Shown: piece after piece, positions 1 through 11,253 of the stretch
Position numbering within the stretch: position 1 is the stretch's first letter
Layout: the number at the start of each line of letters is the position of its first letter
From: Paguma larvata
Lineage: Eukaryota; Chordata; Mammalia; Carnivora; Viverridae
NCBI GenBank assembly: GCA_030068075.1
Contig: CM057841.1
Span: 7,511,565 to 7,575,564, forward strand
DNA: 64,000 bases
Reading direction: 5' to 3'
Position numbers and translations under genes: made by a program
Notes under the pieces: model-generated
Database searches by the model: none
The model's input: only the letters and a program-made list of their open reading frames with translations
What the model was told of the DNA's origin: nothing

Positions 1-127
1 GCCCTTCTACAAAATGATGAACACCAACTCTACTTACCTGTTGGACTCAGAGTAAGACACTGATGGGAATTGTTGTCACAGAACTGAAGTATTATAAATC
101 TATAGCCTATAAGAATAATACACCGAC

Positions 128-345
128 AGGGACGCTTGGGTGGCTCAGTGGGTTAAGCAACCAACTCTTGGTTTCAGCTCAGGTCATGATCTCATGGTTT
201 CATGAGTTTGAGCCCCACATTGGGCTCTGTGCTGACAGCTCAGAGCCTAGAGCCTGCTTCTGATTCTGTGTCTCCCTCTCTCTCTGCCCCCCCCCCCCAC
301 TCACAGTCTGTCTCTGTCTGTCTCTCTCAAAAATAACGCGTTAAA
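128..345 (+). repeat. CAN-SINE, full length
   Basis: A tRNA-Lys-derived carnivore SINE: degraded head (GGTGGCTCAGTGGGTTAAGC), box-B-like GTTTGAGCCC, internal GCTGACAGCTCAGAGCC, a CT-rich stretch and an A/T-rich tail. This internal block is typical of felid copies. It serves as the reference description for the other SINE entries. Confidence 0.9.
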
Positions 346-379
346 TTTTTTTTTCCAAAAGATATAAAAGTAAAAACCA

Positions 380-483
380 GGGGCACCTGTCCGGCTCAAT
401 CAGTAGAGCATGAGACCCTTGATCTAAGGATCATGAATTCAAGCCCCACATTGGGTATGGAGCCTACTTAAAAAAAAAAAAAG
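380..483 (+). repeat. short tRNA-only SINE
   Basis: About 100 bp with only the tRNA-like head, ending GGAGCCTACTT followed directly by poly-A. It lacks the GCTGACAGCTC and CT-rich modules of the long SINE, so it belongs to a separate short class. Confidence 0.8.
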
Positions 484-589
484 TAAAAACTGGAACTAAG
501 AAAAACAGCAAAATCAACTAAAAATTGGGTGTGGAAGGGATGAAAGGAAGTGGAAATATTCTAATTTTGTCATTGCTTATAATGAAGAA

Positions 590-616
590 TGATCACACAC
601 ACCCACACACACACAG
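590..616. repeat. (CA)n microsatellite
   Basis: Short imperfect CA dinucleotide run with one CC interruption. Confidence 0.8.
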
Positions 617-1083
617 CAAAAAGAAATATAGACCATATTATGAAATGTAATTTCAAAAGAAGCAATAAAAACAGAAAGCATAACATTAAAATGTTGATAA
701 AACTAAGGTCAAAAATATCTGTCATAGAAATGAATTTAAATGTGCTTATTCTACATATTAAAAAAAACAATTATCACATCAGATCACACAGTAAAACCCA
801 ACTATTTTTCTGGAAATATTAGAGACATGTTAAAACAAATGGATTTAGAGGTTTGCAAATGAAAAGATGGGCCAAGGCATGTCAGAACAATGGAAAGAAA
901 AAGAAAGGAGGGCTTCAATTTTAATATACAATGAAATTGAATTTAGAACAATAAGCCGTAAGCAGGATGAAGAGAGATACTTTATGAGAATAAAAGATAA
1001 ATTATACAAGAATGATCTAACACCCACGACATTCTACATACCACATAATATAGCATCACAATTTTTTTCTCAATAGAAATATC

Positions 1084-2586
1084 TTTTTTATAATTTATCG
1101 TCAAGGTAGCTAACATACAGTGTATACAGTATGCTTTTGGCTTCGGGCGTAGATTCCTGTGATTCATCATCTATATGCAACACCCAGTGCTCATCCCAAC
1201 AAGTGCCCTCCTCAATGCCCATCACCCATTTTTCCCGCCCCTCACCCCCATCAACCCTTGGTTTGTTCTCTGAACTTAAGAGTCTCTTACGGTTTGCCTC
1301 CCTCCTTTTTTAAACTATTTTTTCCCTTCCCTTTCCCCATGGTCTTCTGTTAAGTTTCTCAACTTCTGCTTATGAGTGAAAACATATGATATCTGTCTTT
1401 CCCTGACTGGCTTATTTCGCTCAGCATAATACCCTCCAGTTGAGCTGCAAATGGCAGGATTTCATTCTTTCTCCTTGCCAAGTAGTATTCCATTGTATAT
1501 ATAAATCACATCTTCTTTATCCATTCATCCATTGATGGACATTTGGGTTCTTTCCGTAATTTGGCTATTGTTAAAAGTGCTCTATAAACATTGGGGTACA
1601 TGTGCCCCTATGAATCAGCACTCCTGTAACCTTTGGGTAAATTCCTAGTAGTGCTATTCCTGGGTCATAGGGTAATTCTATTTTTCGTTCTTTGAGGAAC
1701 CTCCATACTGTTTACCAGAGTGGCTGCACCAGTTTGCATTCCCACCAACAATGCAAGAGGGTTCCCCTTTCTCCACATCCTCGCCAACATCTGTTGTTTC
1801 CTGAGTTGTTAATTTTAGCCTCTCTGACCAGTGCGAAGTGGTATCTCAATGTGGTTTTGATTTGCATTTCCCTGATGATGAGTGATGTTAAGTGTCCTTT
1901 CATGTGTCTAATAGCCATTTGGATATCTTCTTTGGAAAAGTGTCTATTCATTTCTTCTGCCCATTTCTTCACTGGATTATTTGTTTTTTGGGTGTTGAGT
2001 TTGGTAAGTTCTTTATAGATTTTGGATACTAATCCTTTATCTAATATGTCATTTGCACATATCTTCTTCCGTTCTGTTGGTTGCCTTTTAGTTTTATTGA
2101 TTGTTTCCTTTTCTGTGCAGAAGCTTTTTATCTTGATGAGGTCCCAGTAGTTCATTTTTGCTTTTATTTCCTTTGCCTTTGGAGACATGTCAAGTAAGAA
2201 GTTGCTATGGCTGAGGTCAAAGAGGTTGTTGCCTATTTTCTCTTCTTGGATATTAATGGTTTCCTGTCTCACATTTAGGTCTTTCATCCATTTTGAATTT
2301 ATTTTTGTTTATGGTGTAAGAAAGTGGTCCAGTTTCATTCTTCTGTATGTTGCTGTTCAATTCTCCCGGCACCGTTTGCTAAAGAGACTGTCTTTTTTCC
2401 ATTGGATACTCTTTCCTACTTTGTCAAAGATTAGTTGGCCACACATTTGTGGGTCCAATTCTGTGTTCTCTATTCTTTTCCATTGGTCTATGTGTCTGTT
2501 TCTGTGCCAATACCATACTGTCTTGATGATTACGGCTTTGTAGTACAGGCTAAAGTCCAGGATTGTTTTGCTATACAACTTAAATG
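1084..2586 (-). mobile_element. LINE-1 3' end, antisense, 5'-truncated
   Basis: On the minus strand this reads as the C-terminal part of L1 ORF2 (residues such as [19 protein letters not shown] around 1,920-1,990), then a carnivore L1 3' UTR ending near 1,084. A second minus-strand frame at 2,357-2,617 ([19 protein letters not shown]) continues ORF2 upstream, so the frame is broken between the two. The element is dead: truncated, with frameshifts and stops. Confidence 0.85.
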
Positions 2587-2644
2587 ACAAAATCACAGAA
2601 CGTGAGGAGAAATACACAACTGTATTGACCTGTACTAAGAGGCT

Positions 2645-2656
2645 TTTTTAAAGTTT

Positions 2657-2703
<47 letters not shown>

Positions 2704-2880
2704 GAGATATAGAGTGAGTGGGGGAAGGGACAGAGAGAGAGAATCCCAAGATGAATCCCAAGTATGCTCTGTGCTATTAGTGCAGAGCCAGACAGGGGCT
2801 CAATCCCATAAACTGTGAGATCATGACCTGAACCAAAACTAAGAGTTGGATGCTCAACTGACTGAACCATCGAGGCATCC
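2645..2880 (-). repeat. CAN-SINE with expanded (TTTA)n tail
   Basis: Minus-oriented SINE whose tail has expanded into a TTTA microsatellite at about 2,656-2,702. Confidence 0.85.
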
Positions 2881-2949
2881 CTGTTCTAAGAGATTTTAAT
2901 TCACCCCTCTTGGCTATGGTAGATTCAATGGCTAAAAATAAATAAAATT

Positions 2950-3125
2950 TTAGAGCTGTCCTGTCTAATACAGTAGCCACTAGCCACATATGGCTATGTA
3001 AGTTTAAATTCATTAACGTGAAGTAAAATTGAATATTCAGTTAGTCACAACTAGCCATATTTCAAGTGGTCTTTGGTCACATGTTGCTAGTGGCCACGAT
3101 GGAAAGTGCTGTTAGGCACATTGTA
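2950..3125. mobile_element. hAT-type MITE remnant
   Basis: The ends form an imperfect inverted repeat: TAGCCACTAGCCACATATGG near 2,973 pairs with the complement of TGTTGCTAGTGGCCACGATG near 3,085. The body resembles the non-autonomous Charlie-type element that begins CTGTCCAATA. Family name not assigned; recognised from memory. Confidence 0.55.
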
Positions 3126-3770
3126 TAGAGGATCTATTTCATGTAATTAATGAGTCATTGTATCTATCACAAAATGGTACAAGTCACACGTATATACAGC
3201 CAAAATGGAAGAAAAAACAGTCTCTGCCCTTAGGCCAAAGAGAAAAATCAAAATCACTATTTCAGAATATCTAGAAAACAACCATATCAAATCAAACAGA
3301 GTACAGCCAGCTCAACAGCTAAAGAAATTTAAGAGTCATTAGTGATAATGGTGAAATTCTGAAGTCTTCCCACTTATGCCAGGAAGTGGGCAGTCTCACT
3401 ATTAACACAATATAATTGCTTCTGAAGTGGTAGCAAAGGCAGCTAGACGGGAAACTGAAATAAGCAGTGTAGATATGAGAAATGAAAAGGCAAGGTGGTC
3501 ATGTCTTGCAAATGATACGATCCTTTACCTGGAAAACCCAAGAGAATTTACAGGGAAACAGAACTCCTTCAGTTCTTTGACTCGGCAAGATATAAGATAA
3601 ATATACTAATCAAAATCTTATGAAGAATCAACAGGTGAAATTAGATGCGTATCTCAAACAATACACAATGTCATTCCAGATGGATCTAGTATGATTTTAA
3701 GGTGATTTATGTGTGAACGAAAAAATATTTTCCATTATAATTTTGGGTTGGTTATTTTTTAATGTAAGAA
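3126..3770. other. unassigned non-coding stretch
   Basis: AT-rich sequence with no open frame of note, no repeat I recognise and no splice-supported exon. Confidence 0.5.
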
Positions 3771-3794
3771 AGTATTGATTTTTTTATATTAATT

Positions 3795-4010
3795 GTACAA
3801 TCCAATCCAAGTGGGGACAATTTTGCTTTCCATCCTGGGGACACTCGGCAAGGTCTGGAGACATTTGTTCATCCTGAGTGGGGGAGAGGGGTGCTACCAG
3901 GATCTGGTGAGTGGAAGACAGAGATCTGCTAACCATGTTTCAGGGTGTCTTCTCTCTCCCTACAAGGGATTACTCAGTTGCAAATGTTAAGAGTGCTGAA
4001 ATTGAAAACC
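3795..4010 (+). mobile_element. MER20-like DNA transposon remnant
   Basis: Phrases such as GGGGACACTCGGCAAGGTCT, GGAGACATTTG and GGTGCTACCAGGATCTGGTG follow the order of the MER20 (hAT-Charlie) consensus as I remember it. Much diverged, with no transposase. Confidence 0.55.
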
Positions 4011-5035
4011 TGTGGTGTAACTTGACACCTTAATGGTTATCATATTGTTTCTAACAGTTTTTCCAGTTAATTTTGGATTTCCCAGGTACACAATCCCACT
4101 AATTGCAAAAAATAAGGATATACCGCTTCCAGTATTTATACCTCTTATTTGGTTCTGCTTTGTAATTGCATCTGGCTGGTGCTCTCACACCCATGTTTGC
4201 GCTGAGCAGCTGAGCTCTATTTCTCTGTTTGGGAATTCCATCATGGTGAGGTCCCACTTCCTACCGTTAAGGACCTAAAGTCGAGATTACTTGCTTTCCC
4301 TTATGCAGGTGTCTGACTGAACTCACACTGAGACTTTATAAAGACATCAAGAAGGGGTCAGTGCTCACTTTGATGGCTTTGGCTCTGAACCAGTCTGTCC
4401 CTAGGCAAACTTGGCGATGATTCTCCTTTCATTGTTTCCTTGGGTTCTGACCCATTTTCTAAACGTGGGACTTTAGCTTTCTCATCCAAACGGTCAGCTG
4501 CCCCATGTCCTATGAATGAACCCCTTTTCTTTTTTGTGGTTAACCCAAATTGGTTTCCTTCGCAACCAAGAAACCAACTATTAGAATGTGAAATAATAAT
4601 TGTGATAGCAGGTGCCATTGTCTTGTTCCTGACTTCGCTGGAAATAGTCTCTTGTTTGCACACATTCATTAATTCATTCACAAAATGAATATTGAAATCC
4701 ACGCATTCATTCCTTTATCTCCAGTTCCAATCCAATTATCACATGGGCCATTCTAGTTTCCGCTTTCCTGCTTGTGTAAATCCCTTCTCTGAAAAATGAG
4801 AAACTTGTTTCCTGTTATCCATAATATGTTTACTTATTTCATCAGTCCCCCTGAGTGTCACTAGCTCTCCCTCTCGGCCACCATTCCTCCTTATTGGCTC
4901 TGCTTTTGGGGCTGGGATGTTCCTACCCTCCTCCACCAAGGACTCCTTCATCATCCTGCTGGGTCATTCCAGAGAGTAAACACATGCAAATGCCTTCCTC
5001 ATCTTGCTCAGGTTCTGAATTTCCTCCATGACAGT
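4011..5035. other. unassigned non-coding stretch
   Basis: No recognised repeat, RNA gene or exon. Open frames here (for example 4,358-4,702 minus) show no family resemblance and no supporting context. Confidence 0.45.
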
Positions 5036-5242
5036 CTTTTTTTTTTTTTAATATTTATTTATTTATTTATTTTTGAGAGAGAGCATGAGCAGGGGAGAGA
5101 CAGAGAGAGATGGGGACAGAGGATCTGAAGTGGGCTCTGGGCTGACAGCAGCAAGCCCTATGTGGGGCTTGAACTTACAAACCGTGAGATCACGACCTGA
5201 GCCCAAGTCAGACGCTCAACTGACTGAGCCACCCAGGTGCCC
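5036..5242 (-). repeat. CAN-SINE, full length
   Basis: Minus orientation; ends at 5,242 with the complement of the GGGCACCTGGGTGGCTCAGT head. Confidence 0.9.
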
Positions 5243-5261
5243 TTCCTCTATGACATTCTTT

Positions 5262-5460
5262 TTTTGTTTTTTTAACATTTATTTATTTTTGAGACATAGA
5301 GAAAAAGCGTGAGCAGAAGGGCAGAGAGAGAGGGAGACACAGAATCCAAAGCAGGCTCCAGGCTCCAAGATGGGCCAAGGGAGGGCTTGAACCCATGAGC
5401 TGTGAGATCATGACCTGAGCTGAAGTTGGACACTTAACCAACTGAGCCACCCGGGTGCCT
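5262..5460 (-). repeat. CAN-SINE, full length
   Basis: Lies just downstream of the previous copy in the same orientation. A short shared flank (CCTCTATGACATTCTTTTT against CCTCCATGACAGTCTTTTT) suggests the first copy's target-site duplication separates them. Confidence 0.88.
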
Positions 5461-5924
5461 CGAGAAGTTTTAATTTTTATCTTTAGTTTCCATTGAATCA
5501 GAATCGTTTGTCTGTTGATAGTTTGAAATAATAAGCTCCTGTCAGTTTATTTCACAGTGACCAATCTATTTAACATGTTCTCTTCTTGGGAATATTTTTG
5601 CAACTTACATTTCTGAAAAATCATCCATTTATCCCACGTTTTTTAGTTATTAGCAAGGAGTCGGAACAAAGAGTTCTCTAAGTAAGGTGGTTCCTCCAGA
5701 GTGTCACCTTCCCTCTCGTTATTTTCACCCTTTGGTTCTCTCCCCTGCATTCTGGGTGATTTTCGTGAATTTGGAATCCGTGACACTAGGGTTTACTTTC
5801 AGTGTGCCGAGTCTTGTACTTTATGCTTCTAAGTCCCATTTTCATTTTTCATTGTCATCGTTCTCTCCTTAATAATTTCCCCTAGATTTACCGGTTCCAT
5901 TTGTATTTTTCTTTCTTTTTGTTT

Positions 5925-6139
5925 CAAGTTTCATTTTTATTTATCTTGAAAGAGAGAGCGCGCGCACGCACGTGTGCAAGCAGGGAAGGGGCAGAGAGAG
6001 AGAGGGAGGGAAAAAAAAATCCCAAGCAGGCTCTTCACCCACAGCGCAGAGCCTGACATGGGCCTCGTTCTCCCTAAGTATGAGATCGTGACCTCGGCTG
6101 AAGTCAGATGCTTAACCACCTGAGCCACCCACGCGCCCC
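5925..6139 (-). repeat. CAN-SINE
   Basis: Minus-oriented, with a CpG-rich variant (GAGCGCGCGCACGCACG) near the tail side and the head at 6,120-6,139. Confidence 0.88.
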
Positions 6140-6247
6140 TGTATTCTGCTTTCTTATCATTGCTTATATAAGTTTAATTTCCACATAAGTGGAAAACTGC
6201 TACCATTGTTTTGCTTCATGCAGTTAATAAATTAAAACATTCTTTTA

Positions 6248-6300
6248 TAAATACATACATACGTACGTACATACATACATACACACACACATACATACTC
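6248..6300. repeat. (ATAC)n microsatellite
   Basis: Tetranucleotide ATAC/GTAC run adjacent to the 5' side of the next SINE. Confidence 0.85.
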
Positions 6301-6317
6301 TTTTTAAAAAAAGATTT

Positions 6318-6518
6318 TGGGGCACCTGGGTGGCTCTGTCAGTTAAGCGACCGACTTCGGCTCAGGTCATGATCTCGCGGTTAGTGAGTTCGAGCCCCGC
6401 GACCGGCTCTGTGCTGACAGCTCGGAGCCTGGAGGCTGCTTCGGATTCTGTGTCTTCCTCTCTCTCTGCCCCTTCCTTGATCATACTCTGTCTCTCAATA
6501 ATAAATAAGCATTAAAAA
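6318..6518 (+). repeat. CAN-SINE, young-looking
   Basis: Retains many CpGs (ACCGACTTCGGCTCAGG, GAGCCCCGCGACCGGC), consistent with a recent insertion. Confidence 0.9.
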
Positions 6519-6532
6519 AATAAATGAGCTTT

Positions 6533-6642
6533 AAAAAAAGATTTTATTTTTAAGTAATCTCTGCACCTAATGTGGGGCTCAAATTCACAACGCTGAGATC
6601 AAGAGTCACATACTCCACCGACTGAGCCAGGCAAGCACCCCT
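6533..6642 (-). repeat. short tRNA-only SINE
   Basis: Starts AAGATTTTATTTTTAAGTAA and ends with a complemented tRNA-like head (CCGACTGAGCCAGGCAAGCA). Confidence 0.8.
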
Positions 6643-7190
6643 CTTTATAATTTTTTCCTGCTCTTTTCTTTTTCTCGTTTATTATTTGTCAAAATTGTGT
6701 TGGAAGAGAGAGCTGGAGCGTTTTTAGGCATCTGAATTGTGAATCTTGTTCACTCCGTGGTTTACCGGCCAAGCGTGCTGAGCGCACTTTGTCCAGCAGG
6801 GGGCACGCGTGGACTTTGATTGCGTCCCTGCCTCAGCTTCAACAGGATGCGTGGCTGAGAAATGAAGTTTCTGCTGCATGAGTCAGTGCATCTATTTCCC
6901 CAGCAGGTGCAAAATCAAACCCCAACAACAGAAAGGCAGGTACAGAAAATGAGCGTGGTAGACGTGGAGTAAAGGACAATGATGGGGCCGGCATACGTGC
7001 TGACCACCGGTACCTGGGCTTTGGCCCCAGTTCCACTGAGACCACAGCATTGGCTGGGAGAATGCCACAAAATGAAGCGTGCAGATCCCGCTCAGCCCTA
7101 GCTGATTTCTGTCATGCGGGAATGCCAGAGAATTAAAATGTTCAGGAGAGGACAGACATTCAGATTATTGGGAGAGAAGTCCAATTCTTT
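6643..7190. other. unassigned non-coding stretch
   Basis: No recognised repeat or gene. A 68-codon minus frame at 6,839-7,045 shows no family features. Confidence 0.45.
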
Positions 7191-7382
7191 TTTTAATGTT
7201 TATTCATTTTTGAGAAAGAGAGCCCGTGAGCAGGAGAGGGACAGAGAGACAGGCACAGAGGATCCAAAGCAGGCTCTGCACTGACAGCAGAGACCGTGAC
7301 GTGGGTCTCAAACTCATGAACTGTGAGATCATGACATGGGCTGAAGTCAGATGCTTAACTGATTGAGCCACCCAGGCGCCCT
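7191..7382 (-). repeat. CAN-SINE, full length
   Basis: Minus orientation, ending at GAGCCACCCAGGCGCCCT. Confidence 0.9.
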
Positions 7383-7430
7383 GAGATCTCCAAATGTTAA
7401 ACTGTGATCAATGAATTAAAACTGTTTTTA

Positions 7431-7620
7431 GCGGGGTACCTGGGTGCTCAGTTGGTTAAACATCTGACTCGATTTTGGCTCAAGTCATGTTCTCATGGTT
7501 TGTGAGATTCAGCCCTGATAGTTCAGAGCCTGCTTGGGATTCTCTTTCCTTCTCTCTGCTCCTCCCCCACACTCTCTCTTTTTCTCTCTCAAAATTAATT
7601 AATTAATTAACATTTTTTTT
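7431..7620 (+). repeat. CAN-SINE, internally shortened
   Basis: Head GGGTACCTGGGTGCTCAG has lost a base or two, and the middle module between the tRNA head and GCCTGCTTGGGATTC is shortened. Confidence 0.85.
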
Positions 7621-7879
7621 AAAAAAGCATGAACATAGGTCAGTGTCTTTCCCAGAAGTCCATGGAAGGCTTTTGAACTGTGAAACCGAAGTCAAGTTTT
7701 ACAGGGGGGAGCTGGCAGCCTCAGGGGCTGAAGCAGAGTAGGTAGGCGGGTGTGGTGATTCGCAGAGAGGTGTCAGATCTCTTTTGAGTATGGTAATATC
7801 AGTCTAGTTCAAACTGGCCTAATGGAGGGGAGGAAAAATGTATGAACTCACTACAATTCTCCCAATTCCGACATCTTTT

Positions 7880-8885
7880 TCCTTACACATCCGGGAAATT
7901 CTTTGACACTAGCTGAGTATCTTACAATTCAACTTAATTCTGACACTAGCCATCTGGAGACACCCTGGGATCCCACAGGTTAAGGGCTCAGTCCCACAAG
8001 ACCACTGTCTTCCCCTACTTCAGATGCCAGTCAAGGGTCCCAGCTTGTCACCTGTGCTTCTGACCCACGGGCTATGGATCAGAGGCTCCCGGGACCCCCT
8101 CCTTGGGTTCAGTTAATTGGTTAGAGCAGCTCACACAGTCAGGAAACCTGTTTACTCACTAGGTTACCAATTTATTACAAAGGATATCGAAGGCTAGGAA
8201 TCAATAGATCAGAGGTACGTAGGTTGAGGTCTTGAACAAAGGAGCTTCTGTCCCTGTGGAGTCTGGAACCCTGCATGGTGGCACGTGGATCGTTCTGGTT
8301 CACCCATCTGAAAGCTCTCTCTGGATCTTGTCCTTTTGGGTCTCTATGGAGGCTTCATTGAATAGGCTTGATTCCTTGGCCATTGGTGTTCGAACTCAAC
8401 CTCCAGTCCCTCTCCCCTCCCTGGAAGTCACGGGCTGGGACTGAAAGTCCCAACATTCTTTCTTTCTTTATTTGCTAATATTTCTCTATTTTTGAGAGAG
8501 AGAGAGAGAGAATACGAGCAGGGGAGGAGCAGAGAGAGAAGGAGACACAGAGTCGGAAGCAGGCTCTGAGCTGCTAGCACAGGGCCCGAAGTGGGGCTCA
8601 AAGTCACCGTGAGACCATAACCTGACCCAAAGTAGGACGCTTACCTGACTGAACCACCCAGGTGTCCCATGAAAGTCCCAACATCCTAAGAGCAAGGTTG
8701 TTTCCCCTGGCAACCAGCCCCCACCCTTAGGTGCTTTCCAAGTCGCCTCATTAGCATAGCAAAAGACACTTTTATCCGCTCTCATCACTTTGGAAATTCC
8801 AAGGATTTTAGGACATTTCAGCCAGGAACTGGGACAATGACCAAATATATATTTCTTATTATAAATCACAGTATCACACTCTGTT
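7880..8885. mobile_element. ancient ERV LTR-like element, interrupted by a SINE
   Basis: A roughly 800-bp block with phrases I associate with an old mammalian LTR (CACCTGTGCTTCTGACC, AGCAGCTCACACAGTCAGG, TTGAACAAAGGAGCTTCTGT, ACCAAATATATATTTC). It is split by the SINE at 8,457-8,670. I cannot name the subfamily; no coding relic is seen. Confidence 0.45.
8457..8670 (-). repeat. CAN-SINE with visible target-site duplication
   Basis: Flanked by direct copies of TGAAAGTCCCAACAT (near 8,442 and 8,670), showing insertion into the older LTR-like element. Confidence 0.9.
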
Positions 8886-8889
8886 GGCT

Positions 8890-9305
8890 GAAAGGTTTTG
8901 AAATACACTGGCTTGTGGCACAGAGGGTTCTAGAGCTTGGTCAGTGTCACTGAAATCCTTTTGAAAAATTTGCTACCCCTGTAGCTCTGCTTTCCTCTGT
9001 TGGCTTTGTTCTCAGGCAGGCTGTAGCCCAGTATTGGGCTCTGACAGCTCCAGGCTAGAATCTTACCCATTCAAAGACCCCAGGAGAAGGAGGGCAGCTA
9101 TATTTCCCGAAGGTATAGCAAAAGTCCTAGAAACTCTTTAGAGGAAAATGGGTACGGCCTCCTCCAGGAACTGATAAATGGACTGGGGGTGTTATCAGTA
9201 AGGAAATATGCCCACCGGTTAGTGTTGGTTCACAGACTCACCCCTAGAAGAGGGAATGGGGTTAATAATGGGAGAATAGCTGTCCTCCAAAAGGAAACCA
9301 ATCAA
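8890..9305. other. unassigned non-coding stretch
   Basis: No repeat or gene recognised. Confidence 0.4.
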
Positions 9306-9308
9306 TTC

Positions 9309-9728
9309 ATTCATTCATTCATTTTTAATTTCAGTTCGTTAATATATCATGCAATATTGATTCCAGAAGTAGAATTCAGTGATTCAGCACTTAGGTTCAA
9401 CACCCAGTGCTCATCACGAGTGCCCTCCTTAGTACCAATCACCCATTTAGCCCATCCCCCACCCTCCTCCCTCCATCTTCCCTCAGTTTGTTCTCTATTG
9501 TTAAGAGTCTCTTGTGGTTTGTTTTCCTCTCTTCTCTCCCTGCCCCCCTTCCCACATATTCATCTGTTTTGTTTCTTAAACTCCACATATGAGTGAAATC
9601 ATGTGGTATTTGTCTTTCTCTGATTGGCTTATTTCACTTAGCCTAATACATTCAAGCTCCATCCACTTTATTGCAAATGGCAAGATTTCATTCTTTCTGA
9701 TGGCAGAGTAATATTCCATTGTATGTGA
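9309..9728 (-). mobile_element. LINE-1 3' end, antisense
   Basis: Carnivore L1 3' UTR and the last bit of ORF2 on the minus strand (CAACACCCAGTGCTCATC, ATTCATTCTTTCTGATGGC). It stops abruptly at 9,728, where the ERV LTR begins, so the LTR may have inserted into it. Confidence 0.8.
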
Positions 9729-10148
9729 TGTGGGAAATAAAGGCAGAAGGAAACGGCAGATAAAATTAAATTTCCTTATAACCTGCAGCCCATTGACAAA
9801 CACTTGAGGCAGGCAGAGTATACCATTTCTCCAGGAACCCCCTACTGCCTTAATGTTAATGCCTTACTAGAGAGGAAAACAACCTTAGCTTGACAATAAT
9901 AGCTAGGCTTCCGGGATCCTGCGAGTCTTCTTTAGCCTATGAAAATCCTTTTGGGAACCTCCCTTTTGCCTTTACCTTGTCCAATTCCATAGTATATAAT
10001 CAGTCACCTGTTACAACCCCAGTGCAGTAATTCCTGCCCACAGGTCCTGTCCCGTGCTTGAATAAAACCACCTTTTCGCACCGAAGACGTCTTAAGAATT
10101 CTTGAGCTGTTGGCTCCAAATCCCACCATTGCTAAAAAAACCGCATCA
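9729..10148 (+). mobile_element. ERV long terminal repeat (5' LTR of a decayed provirus)
   Basis: Begins TGTGGGAAAT, contains a TATA-like TAGTATATAATC near 9,993 and an AATAAAA poly-A signal near 10,060, and ends with CA near 10,147. It is followed within a few bases by a primer-binding-site-like stretch and, farther on, by an integrase relic. No matching 3' LTR was found in the window. Confidence 0.55.
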
Positions 10149-10152
10149 TTTT

Positions 10153-10170
10153 TGGTGTCCAAAGTGGGAC
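10153..10170 (+). other. candidate retroviral primer-binding site
   Basis: TGGTGTCCAAAGTGGGAC begins with TGG (complement of a tRNA CCA end) just after the LTR. I cannot say which tRNA it would match. Confidence 0.3.
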
Positions 10171-11062
10171 TCCTAGTCTTTGCATCTGGCGCAAATTTGC
10201 TGAGTACTTTCTCTTTTCTTCCTTTACTCTCATTTTAGGGCTTTTCGAGAAGTATGGTCTTATTGGAACACTTTCATGTCGATTGCTCAGGCTGCAATCC
10301 TCTAACCAGTGGCTACTCTGTGGGGAGGAGAAAGCCTGCCTTTTGGCTGGAAATTACTGCCCTGGCTGGAATGGTAATAAGACCCCGAAACTTGATATCC
10401 CTTCTTTATTCCTGTCCTTACACAAAGTTGTCTGTCTTGGGCACGGGACAGCCACTGAAGTGACTGGCATGGCTGCCAATCTTAAGACTCCCTTGTGAGG
10501 TTTCCTCCTCATTGATCTAATGTGATCCCCTCCACATCTCTAGTCTAGCAGCTTCTGGCCTCGGGACTTCCCTCGGAGCAGGCCGAAATCAGTACTGACT
10601 GAAGTAAAACCCAGTCGGGGACTGTTTCCTGGGAAGTCATCTGTAAGGACTACATGTGTTGGAATGTCACCTAGATCATGATGGATTTTACTGTTTTTCC
10701 ATCGTTGTTCTCTACTACATAAGTGGGAAATTTCACCTTGTACACTTTTCCAGTGTTTTCCGTGGGTTAAAAATGGTGGGTTCCTCACAGCCTTCTCAGC
10801 GAGGCAAACTCAGACCATATGCCAGCATCCATTGTAGTCTAGAATGCAATGGGGTAGCAGGGGGAGGGCCAGCCTCCCTTCTACAGGGCCTTTATGGCAG
10901 GTGGTCATCGCAGCGGTTTAGTTCCAGGGATGCCTCGGGCTGCTTTGACACCAGGAACCTCTGACATATCCTATGGGACACCCCCCAAGAGTCAGGGGAT
11001 TTTCTTAGTAACTGACCTTCTTTAAGTCCCCAAGGACTCTCCCTTTGGATGCCTTTTCTTTT

Positions 11063-11253
11063 TTAAGTATCATTTATTTATTTTTGAGAAAGAGAGAGAG
11101 TGCTAGTGGGGGAGAGGCAGAGAGAGAGGGAAAGAGAATCCCAAGCCGGCTCTGCACTGTCAGTGCAGACGCAGGGCTCAAACCCAGGAACTGTGAGATC
11201 ATGACGTGAGCGGAAGTCACACACTTAACCAACTGAGCCACCCAGGCGCCCCT
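11063..11253 (-). repeat. CAN-SINE
   Basis: Minus orientation; ends GAGCCACCCAGGCGCCCC at about 11,252. Confidence 0.9.

Noticed and set aside
380..483. tRNA-like short repeats as functional tRNA genes
   Set aside because: They are dispersed SINE copies with poly-A tails and mutated boxes, with no intact cloverleaf.
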